A stretch of 64,000 nt of DNA, from contig JAXLUI010000001.1 of the NCBI GenBank assembly GCA_046329585.1, forward strand, positions 2,790,001 through 2,854,000, written 5' to 3'. Positions 42,391-51,175 of this stretch are shown here, piece after piece. How positions within the stretch are numbered: the first letter of the stretch is position 1; every line of letters begins with the position of its first letter. The position numbers were made by a program, and so were the translations under genes. Source of the stretch: DLKC01 sp002478885 (GTDB taxonomy: Bacteria > Bacteroidota > Bacteroidia > Chitinophagales > Chitinophagaceae). Under the pieces are notes generated by a model. It was given only the letters and a program-made list of their open reading frames with translations. It was not told where the DNA came from and searched no databases.

Positions 42391-45300
42391 TTACTGCACG
42401 ATTATTTTTTGTGTTACGTCTTGACTTGGTGAAAGGATATTGAGAAAATAAATTCCTGCAGTGATATGCGCCGGCAGTTTGTATTTGTGATAAAAATAGC
42501 CACCATTGTGCTGCACAGTTTTTATGTCTAATTTTTTGCCGGTTACATCTGTGAAAAGAAGATTGTAATTGCCGGCCTTACATTTTGCAATGCCAATATT
42601 AATAATACCCATTTTTGCAACCGGATTTGGATAAACAATCACCACATTTTGGGGAACAATATTTACCTTAACGATGACGCTGTAAACAAATTTTCCATCT
42701 TTATTTATCGCTTTTATACGATAATAATTAATCGCTGGTAACGGGTTAGTATCGGTAAAAGAATAATCTGTTCGTTGTGTGCCTTTACCGGCTGCCGTTA
42801 TTGCGCCAATGCCTGAAAAGACAGTACCATTGTAGGAACGTTCTATCATGTAAGAGGCAACATTAGTTTCCGTAAGGCTTGTCCAGTTAAGTCTTACTTT
42901 TTGTTCAGTGGAAAAGGCATTTACATTAATAATGGTAACCGGTAGAATTACCTGGAAGATGTTCGCTATAGAAAACCTGGTAAACGTATCTATACCGGTT
43001 TTGCTGTTGTTCACGTCTGGGCTAATGCCGTAGAGATACTGGCCGTATACTTCTGTATTAAAGGCTGTTGAGCTCCAGTTTTTGATATCGGAATTCTGGG
43101 CTACATTGAGGTAATTGGGGTCTGAATAATTTTTTTGGATAAGGCGCGTGTCATTCCAGAGAAAGCCATTTTCAATTTCATCCTGTGCGGAGGAAGCCCA
43201 ATCTCTTTTTGTAAAATAAAGGCGCATATCAGCCGTTACATGCCGGGTATTTGGATTTGCTTGTTTTATGTGCCATATTCTATTCACTCTCGATTTTTCG
43301 GTATAACCAATATCGCCTTTTTCTATTGCTACGGTAATATCATCGATATCGCCGTAGTTCCGCAACCAGAGTTTGTTTGGTGAAACAAAATCCACACCGA
43401 CAGGAAAGAAATTATCACTGTTGCCAACATTGTTTATCCTGAAGCCTGCCTGGCCATTGAAGGGTTTGGCAAAGATCACGGGTGCTGTTCCCGTGGCATT
43501 GCAGAGACACACATAGCTATCGGTGTAAACAGCAGGTAAGCTAATTCCTGAAGCTATGTTGATGGTTAAAAGATTATTGCCGGTTGCGAGAATGCCATTG
43601 TCTAATGCCAATGTATTTGAAGAAAGCGATGTTCCCATAGTTGCGGCCGGGGCAGTTCCGGTTCTTGACAATCGTAGCGTATTTAATAACTGGCTGCCCG
43701 AAGTAAAGTTCAAAGTGCCTGCTGTAGTGCCTGAACCGGCAATGGTGAGGTTAGAATTTGATGAGCCGTTTAGTGTTCCCAGACCTGAGATATTTCCACT
43801 TATTGTAAGCCGCTGTCCTGATGAACCCATAGTAAGTGTTGCAGGATTGTCGATTCTCAAAATACCTTTTACGTCGAGGTCTGTTCCCAATGTAATACTT
43901 GCATTTGGGCCTGTTCTGCTGACCGAAAGGTTATTCAGAAATTCGTTACCCGGGCTGAACCTAAGCGTACCAGCTGTTCCACCTCCTGTGCCACCGATGA
44001 TAATATTTGAGCTTGCCGAACCCGTGAAAGAAGCAACACCGCTTACTGTTCCATTTACTGTCACCGTGTTATCGTTGATGCTAAGATTTCCTAAAAGTAA
44101 ATCAAGATCGTTTAATACAATGAGGTCGGTATTCGTCGAAAGATAAAGTACACCATCAGGTAAATATGTTTCAAGGTCGTAGAAAGTTTCGCCTGTAATT
44201 GTATTGGAAGTTGTGATGGTTTGTGATCCTGCCGACTGTCTGTTAAAGATCACTTTTTGGTTATTGTGTATAAAAGCGCTTGATGAACCGGAACGTAACC
44301 AATTGCCCCCGATACTAAATGTCCCCGAACTTGCTGTCATCGCGAAAGTGCCATCGATAATAGCAAGATTGCCGCGAAGCGCACGTGCATTTTGCAGCGT
44401 GAGATTTGTTCCCGCGTTAACGATTTCAACATGGTAAGGTATACCCGGCAGGCCTGAATCGATTGCACCGCTTGCCCATGTAATGTCTGTGGAGTTGACC
44501 TGATAATCTACTGTATTGGCAAATCGAAGTGTTGAGTTTATTCCATAATTACAGGCATTAGGATAAACAGATCCGCCCACAGCAATTTGCAAAATGCCAT
44601 TGATGGTTACGGGATTGTTTGCACCGAAATCCATTCTGCCATCTCCTATTTTTACTGTGATGTTGTTACCAAAACTCAAGGTGCCGGCACCGGGATTGCT
44701 GACAGTTTTTGTGTACCAGGATGGGTTATTACCGTTGGAGCCGGTAATATGAAAAGCAGAACCTGCCGCACCTGTGATGCTTCTGTTGCCTGAAGTAATT
44801 TCGATATTTCCAGCCGCCGTACTTAATGCATTATTGCCCCTGTCCGTAAGAGTGAAGGACCCGAGATCGATGTCGCCGGACAGCTTGAGATGACGGTTAA
44901 TTGTTTTATCACCACCGAGGGTAAGCGTGCCTGACATAATGATAAGGTCGCGTATTTTATTTTGATCATTTAAAAATTCATTTGATGTTGTCATCGTTGT
45001 ATCGTACTGCATATCATAGCTGTCCCCTGTGTTTGCCGTTGGTGCTGAGATCATTATTGCAGTGGCTGCGGTTCGCCGCAACAGGCTGCCATTTGCCATG
45101 CTAACACTATTGTTGTTGGGATCAAGCGTGCCATTTTTCAGCCACAATCGGCTGTTCACAATAATCGGGCTGTTTGCTTTTAATACATTATTGCTCTTAT
45201 CTATTTTGAGATAGGCAAAAGAGGTTATCCCCGCAATGGATTGCGAAGATGATCCATTAAACACGACCTCCCTGTTATTACTTGTAAAAATGCCTGTTCG

Positions 45301-48300
45301 CTTCCAATTTCCGCCAACATTCAGATCGCCACCAAAGGCATCTCCCAGGGATAAGTTGCCGTCTATGCTAATATTACCGGCGATTGTTAAAGCCGTACTT
45401 AAAGCGGCACTGTTATAATCCATATATAAAGAGGATCCCGCATCAATTTGGAGATCTCCCTGCACAGTTCTTGCAACATTCCCACTGAACGGATAATTGA
45501 GTATTGTATTATTACTTAAGGTCACATTGTAAGGATAGCCTCGCCCCGGCATCGTATTCCATTCTGTTCTAAGGTTGTAAACTCCATTGCTATAATATTG
45601 AAGAGTACTTCCGGCGGAATAGTAAGGGGCATTTATATCCGCATAACCTCCCTGGTTAATGCGAAATGTTCCACCATTTTGTATAGTCACGGTACCAATG
45701 CCAAAATTGACAGCGCCTGATATGTATACATTGTAAGGACTAAGGTTTCCGCTAAATAGGCCACCGCCTATAAAATTCAAAGTGCCTGCCGATAGGTTTT
45801 GGACAAAGTCTCCGCCCATTCCATTAATAGTTCCACCATCCCTTATATTCAATTGCTGGGAAGCTCCAATGGCAAAATTTCCTGAAGAGAGATTTAATAC
45901 CGACGCTGTTGATCCGTTGTTGCTAAGAGTAACGGTATTGTTTCCCTGGGGTCCACCGTTGGAGATCGTCAACGCAGCGTTTAAAGAAGAAGGCAGGCCT
46001 GCACCGGTAACCTGGTTTGAAGAACCGTTATAAATGTAGCTTGATGCCGCATTAAAATTTCTGGTAGTAGTTTGAATATTACCGGTCGGTCCCGTGCTGC
46101 TAATTCCATTTGCAGAAGCAATACCAATTGTTGCTCCCGGATTCAAGGTAAAAATTCCGCTGCCTTTTACAAAAGATTCGGCAATCATATTTACCGTTGT
46201 CCCATTCACAACTGCCAGTGTTCCATTTGGACCAACGGAGAAGGTCCCGGTGCCGCTTACGGTTATGTTTTGTATGCCTCCATTAAGGTTGATTATTGAT
46301 GTGGAAGCAGGACTAAAATCAAGAGATGCGCCGCTGGCAATGAAAACGTTTCCAGAGACAGATGATGTTCCGGTAAGCCCGATAATAAAACTACCCTGTG
46401 AAACCGTGAGATTCTGTACAGAAAATGCTGAAATACCCGTAACCGATTTCGTCAGGCCGACATTATATTCAAAGTTGGCATAAGTGCGACCAGAAAATGA
46501 TGGAACAGCAATAGCATTTGTATTTGAAAATTTATAGAGGCTACCCGGCTGAAAGCTCACTTTGGAAGAAGGTTGCGAAGAGGCGAAAGGATTAGATCCT
46601 TCAAACTGTTCAAAACTGGAACCACTTTGAAAAACAATTGTGTTTGATACACCGTTAATTCCAAAAGGATTTCCTGAATAACCGGTTTGAGTGGAAACGC
46701 CGGCAGCGAAATAACTCCCATTGGTGAAATTGAGTCCGCCCGAAGCCTCTGCGGTGATTTTATGTGGACCTTCTTTCAGTTGAATGGCTCCTTGCACAGT
46801 GCCGGTATTTCCAGTAATAATATTTAATGCAAGACCTTGTGTACCTGCAAGCATTAATGTGGAAGTTGAAGCCACACCAAACTGCGGAAAACTTCCGCCC
46901 CCAATATTTAGTGTACCTGGCGATGCTGTTTGAAGAGTAACGGTTGTATTTCCCACGACCGAAAACTTCGTCAGCCTTATTCCTGTAGGAACATTTGTGA
47001 TGGTCGAAACAGCCGCATTGCTAAAATTTACCGCATCACCATCAGCGGGTACTCCTGGTGGAATCCAGTTTGCTGCATTTGTCCATGATCCGGTTCCTGA
47101 AGTATTCCATACATAGTTAGTGGGCGAAGGCGAAGATCTGCCACACCATTGGGCAGTTGATTGTAAAGGAGCAGATAATTCCGTTACAATTCCTGTGCTC
47201 AGCAGTGTGCCGCTGCAAGAGCTTGACGGGATGCTTCCCCACGAAGAGCCATTCCATCTCACCACCCTGATATTCGATGAATTGCCGACTATGTCTCCGG
47301 AGATAAAGTTATAGGATGCACTGTAAGAATAGGTTCCACTGGCGTCACTAAGATTGGTACTCCAGTACCTGTTTTGAATATAGTCGGTTGTACTTACACT
47401 TGGATGGGTGGTTTCAACCACCCTAACATAGAGATTGGTCGCAACAGTATTATCAGTGAAGCTGTAATTAACGGGTGTGTATGCCGTAACACCAACCGGA
47501 AAAGCATAATTAAGTGGAAAGCCGGTAACCCCGATGGCACGCCTCAATTCACCTGTTGAATTTGTTTTAATATAATTGGTTTCTGAATAGCCTGATATTG
47601 CAGAAACGGCTGCATTCGTTATTGTAATATTGTTTGCACCTAAACTAATAATACCACTTTCCAGCGAAAGGATATTATTTACAACTATACCCGATGTTAT
47701 TGTTATACCGTTACCATTATTAATTGTAAGGTTATTGGCAGAAGTAAGACCAGCCCCTGTAATTTGCGCAGAAGCACCATTGTAGGTATAGTTAGCTCCG
47801 GGATCGAATATCCTTGTTCCGGTGCTTTGAACCGAACCACTTGCTGTTGTTGCATAAATTCCATTTGTATTTGCAGTAACAAGCGATGCTCCGCTCTGAA
47901 GACTGAAACTGTTTGTGCCGCTAAGAACGTAAGTTCCAAAATCAACTGTGGCGTTATTCAAGATATTAAATGCGCCTGAACCGGCGCCAATGTTTGACCC
48001 GAGCTGCACGGTATTTGTAGTTGTTCCATTGCCAATATTCCAGGTTATGTTATTGCTGACAGTTCCTCCGAGTATGAGACTCTCTATTCCCGAGGGTTGG
48101 ATAAAATTGAGTATTCCCGAACCACTGCTTAGTTCAGTTATTACTCCCGCAGTCTGGCTAAAATTCCCTGAACAGTTTACAGTACCTGTTCCCGTTCCAT
48201 TGGACAAATTAAGTGTGCCACCAGATTGAGAGAAATTCATACAATTAACCACGCCATTGGTTCCGCTGCCCAATCGCAGCTCAGCACTTCCGGTGCTCCG

Positions 48301-49947
48301 GAATGAAAATGTTCCACTAATATTTAATGTAGCTCCCCCCATATTAGGTGCTGTAGTCAATCCTGGTGTATTCCAAATAAAGTTGGAGAACAATTGACTA
48401 GCCGATGCTGTGGTAAACCACGAACCTGCAATCGGATTGGTTAAGCCCATAATCGAACAAATACTTCCTGTGTTCCATATGGCTGTTGGAATAGTGCCCA
48501 ATGTATTTTGCCCCGACGCATTATAGCTATCCTCATAGGTCCCGGTTGAAGAAAAGCTGAGCGTCGCTGTTCCGGAAACGGTAAGCCCAGTCGCATTTGC
48601 CGATTTTAAAAAGCCATTTATCGTTGAGCTCGATCCCGTATTCAATCGCAACAAATTTGTACCTACATCAAGCCTGGCATTTGTATTTACAGTAAGCCCT
48701 CCGCTAATATTAATATCCGCCGCTGCTGTAACATTCGCTGTCGTATTGGCAATGGTAACATTAGTTAATATGTTGGTCGGTCCTGTACCTGAATTGAGAA
48801 GGCCGGAAATGGTTTGCGGAACAGCGCCATTAAAAGTTATTGCCCTGTTACCCGGCGTAAAGGTTCCATTGTTACTAAAATTTCCACCGATATTCAAGTC
48901 ACCTCCGGAAACAGCAGAAAGAAGGAAGGACCCGCTGTTTATGTTGCAATTGCCTGAAACAGTTAATGCCTTGTTGGTTTGATCCATGCTTAAAGTGCCG
49001 CCATTAATAATAATATTCGTGACGTTCGTGGTACCGTATGACGATGATCCACTTCCGAAATATACACTTCCTCCCGCTGCTGTAAGGTTACCCGCGATCA
49101 CCCAATTTCCACCAATTGCTCCCCGCGAAATCTGAAGGCCCGGCGAGTTCATTGTAAAATCGTAAACACTTATTGCGCCAAATGAATTGTTGCTGGCAGC
49201 AAGATTAAACACATAGCTTTCCCTGCTGAAAGGTTTTGTTGCAGCTGTATTTATGGTAGAACTTACTGTATAATATCTTTCATACCGTGCGCTTGTACCA
49301 ACGCTTCCACCAGCGTTTGCAACAGGAGTGTTGCCATAAACAAAACCGGCACTACTGGTTAAATATGCAAACCAGTTAAATGAAGCTGGCATACCACCGA
49401 TAGATGACCATGGAATGGCCACCTCCCTTATTCCATTTACATTAAACTGGGCATTGTCTGCATAAACTCCGAAACCTGTAGTCGGGGAAGACCAGCCATT
49501 AGAGCCATTCGCTGTGCGGTATTCCCGGTAACCGTTTTTTATATAGGCTACGAGGTCTGCCCTGAATTGCAATGCGGTAAAGTTTGTTCCATCATAGTTA
49601 TTCCCGGCAATCGTTCCGTTTGTATTCGACCCTCCGTTTACCGGAACCTGCGGGTCTTTGTCAATATAAATTACGAACCCTTCACCAACGCTTGCACCTG
49701 TTATAGCAACATATAAATTTGCTGCATCCCATGTCATGTAAGTCACGGTTGCGCTGCTGTTGTTTGTTTGCTGGTTTTGCCCGTCGCTGTGTGTGCCGTA
49801 TTCCGCCGATGCAATTATTGCATCAATTGACGGCGATGCATATTGGCCATGTGCACTATTGCTAAGCATTTCCACTGTGCATAAAAAAGTTAGGGCAATA
49901 CTTCGTCTGACAAAGCAATTTGTCTTAATTCTCAATAGAAGGCTCAA
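42391..49947 (-). CDS. Giant T9SS-sorted repetitive surface protein (2518 residues)
   Basis: The N-terminus has a signal peptide (ALTFLCTVEMLSNSAHG, cleavage about residue 34). Residues about 36-230 resemble a carbohydrate-binding/DOMON-like sandwich (TYMTWDAANLYVAITGASVG, then FVIYIDKDPQVP). The following 1900 residues or so are low-complexity Asn/Gly/Ser/Thr-rich strands of the type TVSGNCNINSG, LNIGGNFSNNGTFTPGN and TLNFTSGSQLLNTLRLSRTG, suggesting a long beta-helix or filament. A fibronectin-like segment (VRLNWTSLTETNVASYMIERSYNG) precedes the type A sorting domain (VYPNPVAKMGIINIGI...KIIVQ). It should be exported by T9SS and attached to the cell surface as an adhesin or matrix protein. 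The repeats make assembly errors possible, but the frame is intact throughout. Confidence 0.9.
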   Translation of the reverse strand: MSLLLRIKTNCFVRRSIALTFLCTVEMLSNSAHGQYASPSIDAIIASAEYGTHSDGQNQQTNNSSATVTYMTWDAANLYVAITGASVGEGFVIYIDKDPQVPVNGGSNTNGTIAGNNYDGTNFTALQFRADLVAYIKNGYREYRTANGSNGWSSPTTGFGVYADNAQFNVNGIREVAIPWSSIGGMPASFNWFAYLTSSAGFVYGNTPVANAGGSVGTSARYERYYTVSSTINTAATKPFSRESYVFNLAASNNSFGAISVYDFTMNSPGLQISRGAIGGNWVIAGNLTAAGGSVYFGSGSSSYGTTNVTNIIINGGTLSMDQTNKALTVSGNCNINSGSFLLSAVSGGDLNIGGNFSNNGTFTPGNRAITFNGAVPQTISGLLNSGTGPTNILTNVTIANTTANVTAAADINISGGLTVNTNARLDVGTNLLRLNTGSSSTINGFLKSANATGLTVSGTATLSFSSTGTYEDSYNASGQNTLGTIPTAIWNTGSICSIMGLTNPIAGSWFTTASASQLFSNFIWNTPGLTTAPNMGGATLNISGTFSFRSTGSAELRLGSGTNGVVNCMNFSQSGGTLNLSNGTGTGTVNCSGNFSQTAGVITELSSGSGILNFIQPSGIESLILGGTVSNNITWNIGNGTTTNTVQLGSNIGAGSGAFNILNNATVDFGTYVLSGTNSFSLQSGASLVTANTNGIYATTASGSVQSTGTRIFDPGANYTYNGASAQITGAGLTSANNLTINNGNGITITSGIVVNNILSLESGIISLGANNITITNAAVSAISGYSETNYIKTNSTGELRRAIGVTGFPLNYAFPVGVTAYTPVNYSFTDNTVATNLYVRVVETTHPSVSTTDYIQNRYWSTNLSDASGTYSYSASYNFISGDIVGNSSNIRVVRWNGSSWGSIPSSSCSGTLLSTGIVTELSAPLQSTAQWCGRSSPSPTNYVWNTSGTGSWTNAANWIPPGVPADGDAVNFSNAAVSTITNVPTGIRLTKFSVVGNTTVTLQTASPGTLNIGGGSFPQFGVASTSTLMLAGTQGLALNIITGNTGTVQGAIQLKEGPHKITAEASGGLNFTNGSYFAAGVSTQTGYSGNPFGINGVSNTIVFQSGSSFEQFEGSNPFASSQPSSKVSFQPGSLYKFSNTNAIAVPSFSGRTYANFEYNVGLTKSVTGISAFSVQNLTVSQGSFIIGLTGTSSVSGNVFIASGASLDFSPASTSIINLNGGIQNITVSGTGTFSVGPNGTLAVVNGTTVNMIAESFVKGSGIFTLNPGATIGIASANGISSTGPTGNIQTTTRNFNAASSYIYNGSSNQVTGAGLPSSLNAALTISNGGPQGNNTVTLSNNGSTASVLNLSSGNFAIGASQQLNIRDGGTINGMGGDFVQNLSAGTLNFIGGGLFSGNLSPYNVYISGAVNFGIGTVTIQNGGTFRINQGGYADINAPYYSAGSTLQYYSNGVYNLRTEWNTMPGRGYPYNVTLSNNTILNYPFSGNVARTVQGDLQIDAGSSLYMDYNSAALSTALTIAGNISIDGNLSLGDAFGGDLNVGGNWKRTGIFTSNNREVVFNGSSSQSIAGITSFAYLKIDKSNNVLKANSPIIVNSRLWLKNGTLDPNNNSVSMANGSLLRRTAATAIMISAPTANTGDSYDMQYDTTMTTSNEFLNDQNKIRDLIIMSGTLTLGGDKTINRHLKLSGDIDLGSFTLTDRGNNALSTAAGNIEITSGNRSITGAAGSAFHITGSNGNNPSWYTKTVSNPGAGTLSFGNNITVKIGDGRMDFGANNPVTINGILQIAVGGSVYPNACNYGINSTLRFANTVDYQVNSTDITWASGAIDSGLPGIPYHVEIVNAGTNLTLQNARALRGNLAIIDGTFAMTASSGTFSIGGNWLRSGSSSAFIHNNQKVIFNRQSAGSQTITTSNTITGETFYDLETYLPDGVLYLSTNTDLIVLNDLDLLLGNLSINDNTVTVNGTVSGVASFTGSASSNIIIGGTGGGTAGTLRFSPGNEFLNNLSVSRTGPNASITLGTDLDVKGILRIDNPATLTMGSSGQRLTISGNISGLGTLNGSSNSNLTIAGSGTTAGTLNFTSGSQLLNTLRLSRTGTAPAATMGTSLSSNTLALDNGILATGNNLLTINIASGISLPAVYTDSYVCLCNATGTAPVIFAKPFNGQAGFRINNVGNSDNFFPVGVDFVSPNKLWLRNYGDIDDITVAIEKGDIGYTEKSRVNRIWHIKQANPNTRHVTADMRLYFTKRDWASSAQDEIENGFLWNDTRLIQKNYSDPNYLNVAQNSDIKNWSSTAFNTEVYGQYLYGISPDVNNSKTGIDTFTRFSIANIFQVILPVTIINVNAFSTEQKVRLNWTSLTETNVASYMIERSYNGTVFSGIGAITAAGKGTQRTDYSFTDTNPLPAINYYRIKAINKDGKFVYSVIVKVNIVPQNVVIVYPNPVAKMGIINIGIAKCKAGNYNLLFTDVTGKKLDIKTVQHNGGYFYHKYKLPAHITAGIYFLNILSPSQDVTQKIIVQ

Positions 49948-50181
49948 TCGAATCTTTATTTAATGGTTCAAAAAATTAAGATTGATTTATTCAGAGTATA
50001 TTGGAAACGAACGTTCCTGCTTCAGGGCTTTGAGTTTTGGGTCACTGTTACTAGGAACAAGCTTTTTAGAAGAACGCGAAATATTTTTAAAATCATGAAC
50101 ACAGAAAAGGGTTGATTTCCCGTTCTTATAGCGCTTAATAAGTTAAAAAACCTTTTTGTGATTTAAAATAGCAAAGCCTCG

Positions 50182-50213
50182 TTTCGGCAAAATTTTATTT
50201 TACCATAGTTTTG
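50182..50213 (+). promoter_or_regulatory. Promoter candidate for gldF
   Basis: TAGTTTTG at 50206-50213 matches TAnnTTTG. A TTTCG at 50182-50186 lies about 19 bp upstream where the -33 TTTG is expected. The -7 box ends 5 bp before the gldF ATG, implying a very short or absent leader. Nothing else is seen in the 271-bp spacer 49948-50218. Confidence 0.45.
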
Positions 50214-50218
50214 AGCCT

Positions 50219-50941
50219 ATGTGGATGATATGTATTAAAGAATGGCGACAATTTTTCAGCAGCCTTACCGGTTACATTGCCATCATTGTATTTCTGCTTC
50301 TTAACGGTTTACTGCTTTTCGTTTTTCCGGATACAAGCTTGTTGAATTTTGGTTACGCCACCCTCAATGGATATTTTTCCCTGGCTCCATGGGTGCTCCT
50401 GTTCTTAATACCTACCATTACGATGCGCAGCATTGCCGATGAATACAAAACCGGCACCTTCGAACTTTTAAAAACAATGCCGCTTACCGCAGGCCAGATC
50501 GTATGGGGCAAATTTTTTGGATCCTTGCTTATTACGGCACTTGCACTATTACCAACCATTATCTACGCGTTTTCTATACAGGCATTAAGCGCAACAGGAG
50601 GCCTCGATGTGGGCAGCACTACAGGCAGTTATATAGGTTTGTTATTACTTGGCGCGGTATTTACGGCGGTGGGAATATGCACAAGCAGCTTCACCTCAAA
50701 CACGGTTGTCGCATTTATAACAGGTGCATTCACCTGCTTTCTTTTATACAACGGTTTTGAAGCAGTTAGTAAACTACCCGTTTTTACAAACGGACCGGAT
50801 TATTACGTAGAAATGCCTGGCATAAAATTTCATTATAACAGTATAAGCAAGGGTGTGATAGATATACGCGACATCGTTTATTTCGTTGGAGTAATCGTTG
50901 TTTTTATGCTTGTTACCAAACGAAATGTTGAGAAGCGATAA
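50219..50941 (+). CDS. gldF: Gliding-motility ABC transporter permease GldF
   Basis: A 240-residue ABC-2-type permease with six hydrophobic segments (TGYIAIIVFLLLNGLLLFVF; YFSLAPWVLLFLIPTITMRS; LLITALALLPTIIYAFSI and so on). The loop DEYKTGTFELLKTMPLTAGQIVWGKF is typical of ABC-2 permeases. The following gene is a clear GldG, which fixes the identity. With GldG and the ATPase GldA (not in this window) it forms the Gld ABC transporter required for gliding in flavobacteria; its cargo is unknown. A repeat element lies between it and gldG. Confidence 0.92.
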   Translation: MWMICIKEWRQFFSSLTGYIAIIVFLLLNGLLLFVFPDTSLLNFGYATLNGYFSLAPWVLLFLIPTITMRSIADEYKTGTFELLKTMPLTAGQIVWGKFFGSLLITALALLPTIIYAFSIQALSATGGLDVGSTTGSYIGLLLLGAVFTAVGICTSSFTSNTVVAFITGAFTCFLLYNGFEAVSKLPVFTNGPDYYVEMPGIKFHYNSISKGVIDIRDIVYFVGVIVVFMLVTKRNVEKR

Positions 50942-50974
50942 ATTATGCTGTGCAGGAGTAAGTTTTTTTTTGAA

Positions 50975-51130
50975 CCCGGCATTGGTGCACTCATGTGGCT
51001 GTTGTTGCGTCGCACTCTTGTACTGATGAATAATAATGTAGCAATAATAAAAGACAAGCAGGGCACACAATCATTCGTAACTGTTGATTAACGGGCGGAA
51101 CGTACAGGTGAGTGACACAACAGGCGATGC
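50975..51130. repeat. Paired dispersed repeat element between gldF and gldG
   Basis: In order: outer box CCCGGC (50975-50980), left arm GTTGCGTCGCACTCTTGTAC (51004-51023), 78-bp loop, right arm GTACAGGTGAGTGACACAAC (51102-51121) and flank AGGCGATGC. The left arm has the GCGTCGC core and the right arm the GTGTCAC core. It occupies most of the 234-bp gap in a gene pair that normally acts as one unit. Confidence 0.9.
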
Positions 51131-51175
51131 CACGAGAACAGAAGCTGATAATTAAAATATATAAGCACTTAAACA

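Noticed and set aside
43556..44146. 196-codon plus-strand frame opposite the giant T9SS gene
   Set aside because: Val/Pro-rich shadow created by the antisense of Asn/Gly/Thr repeats.
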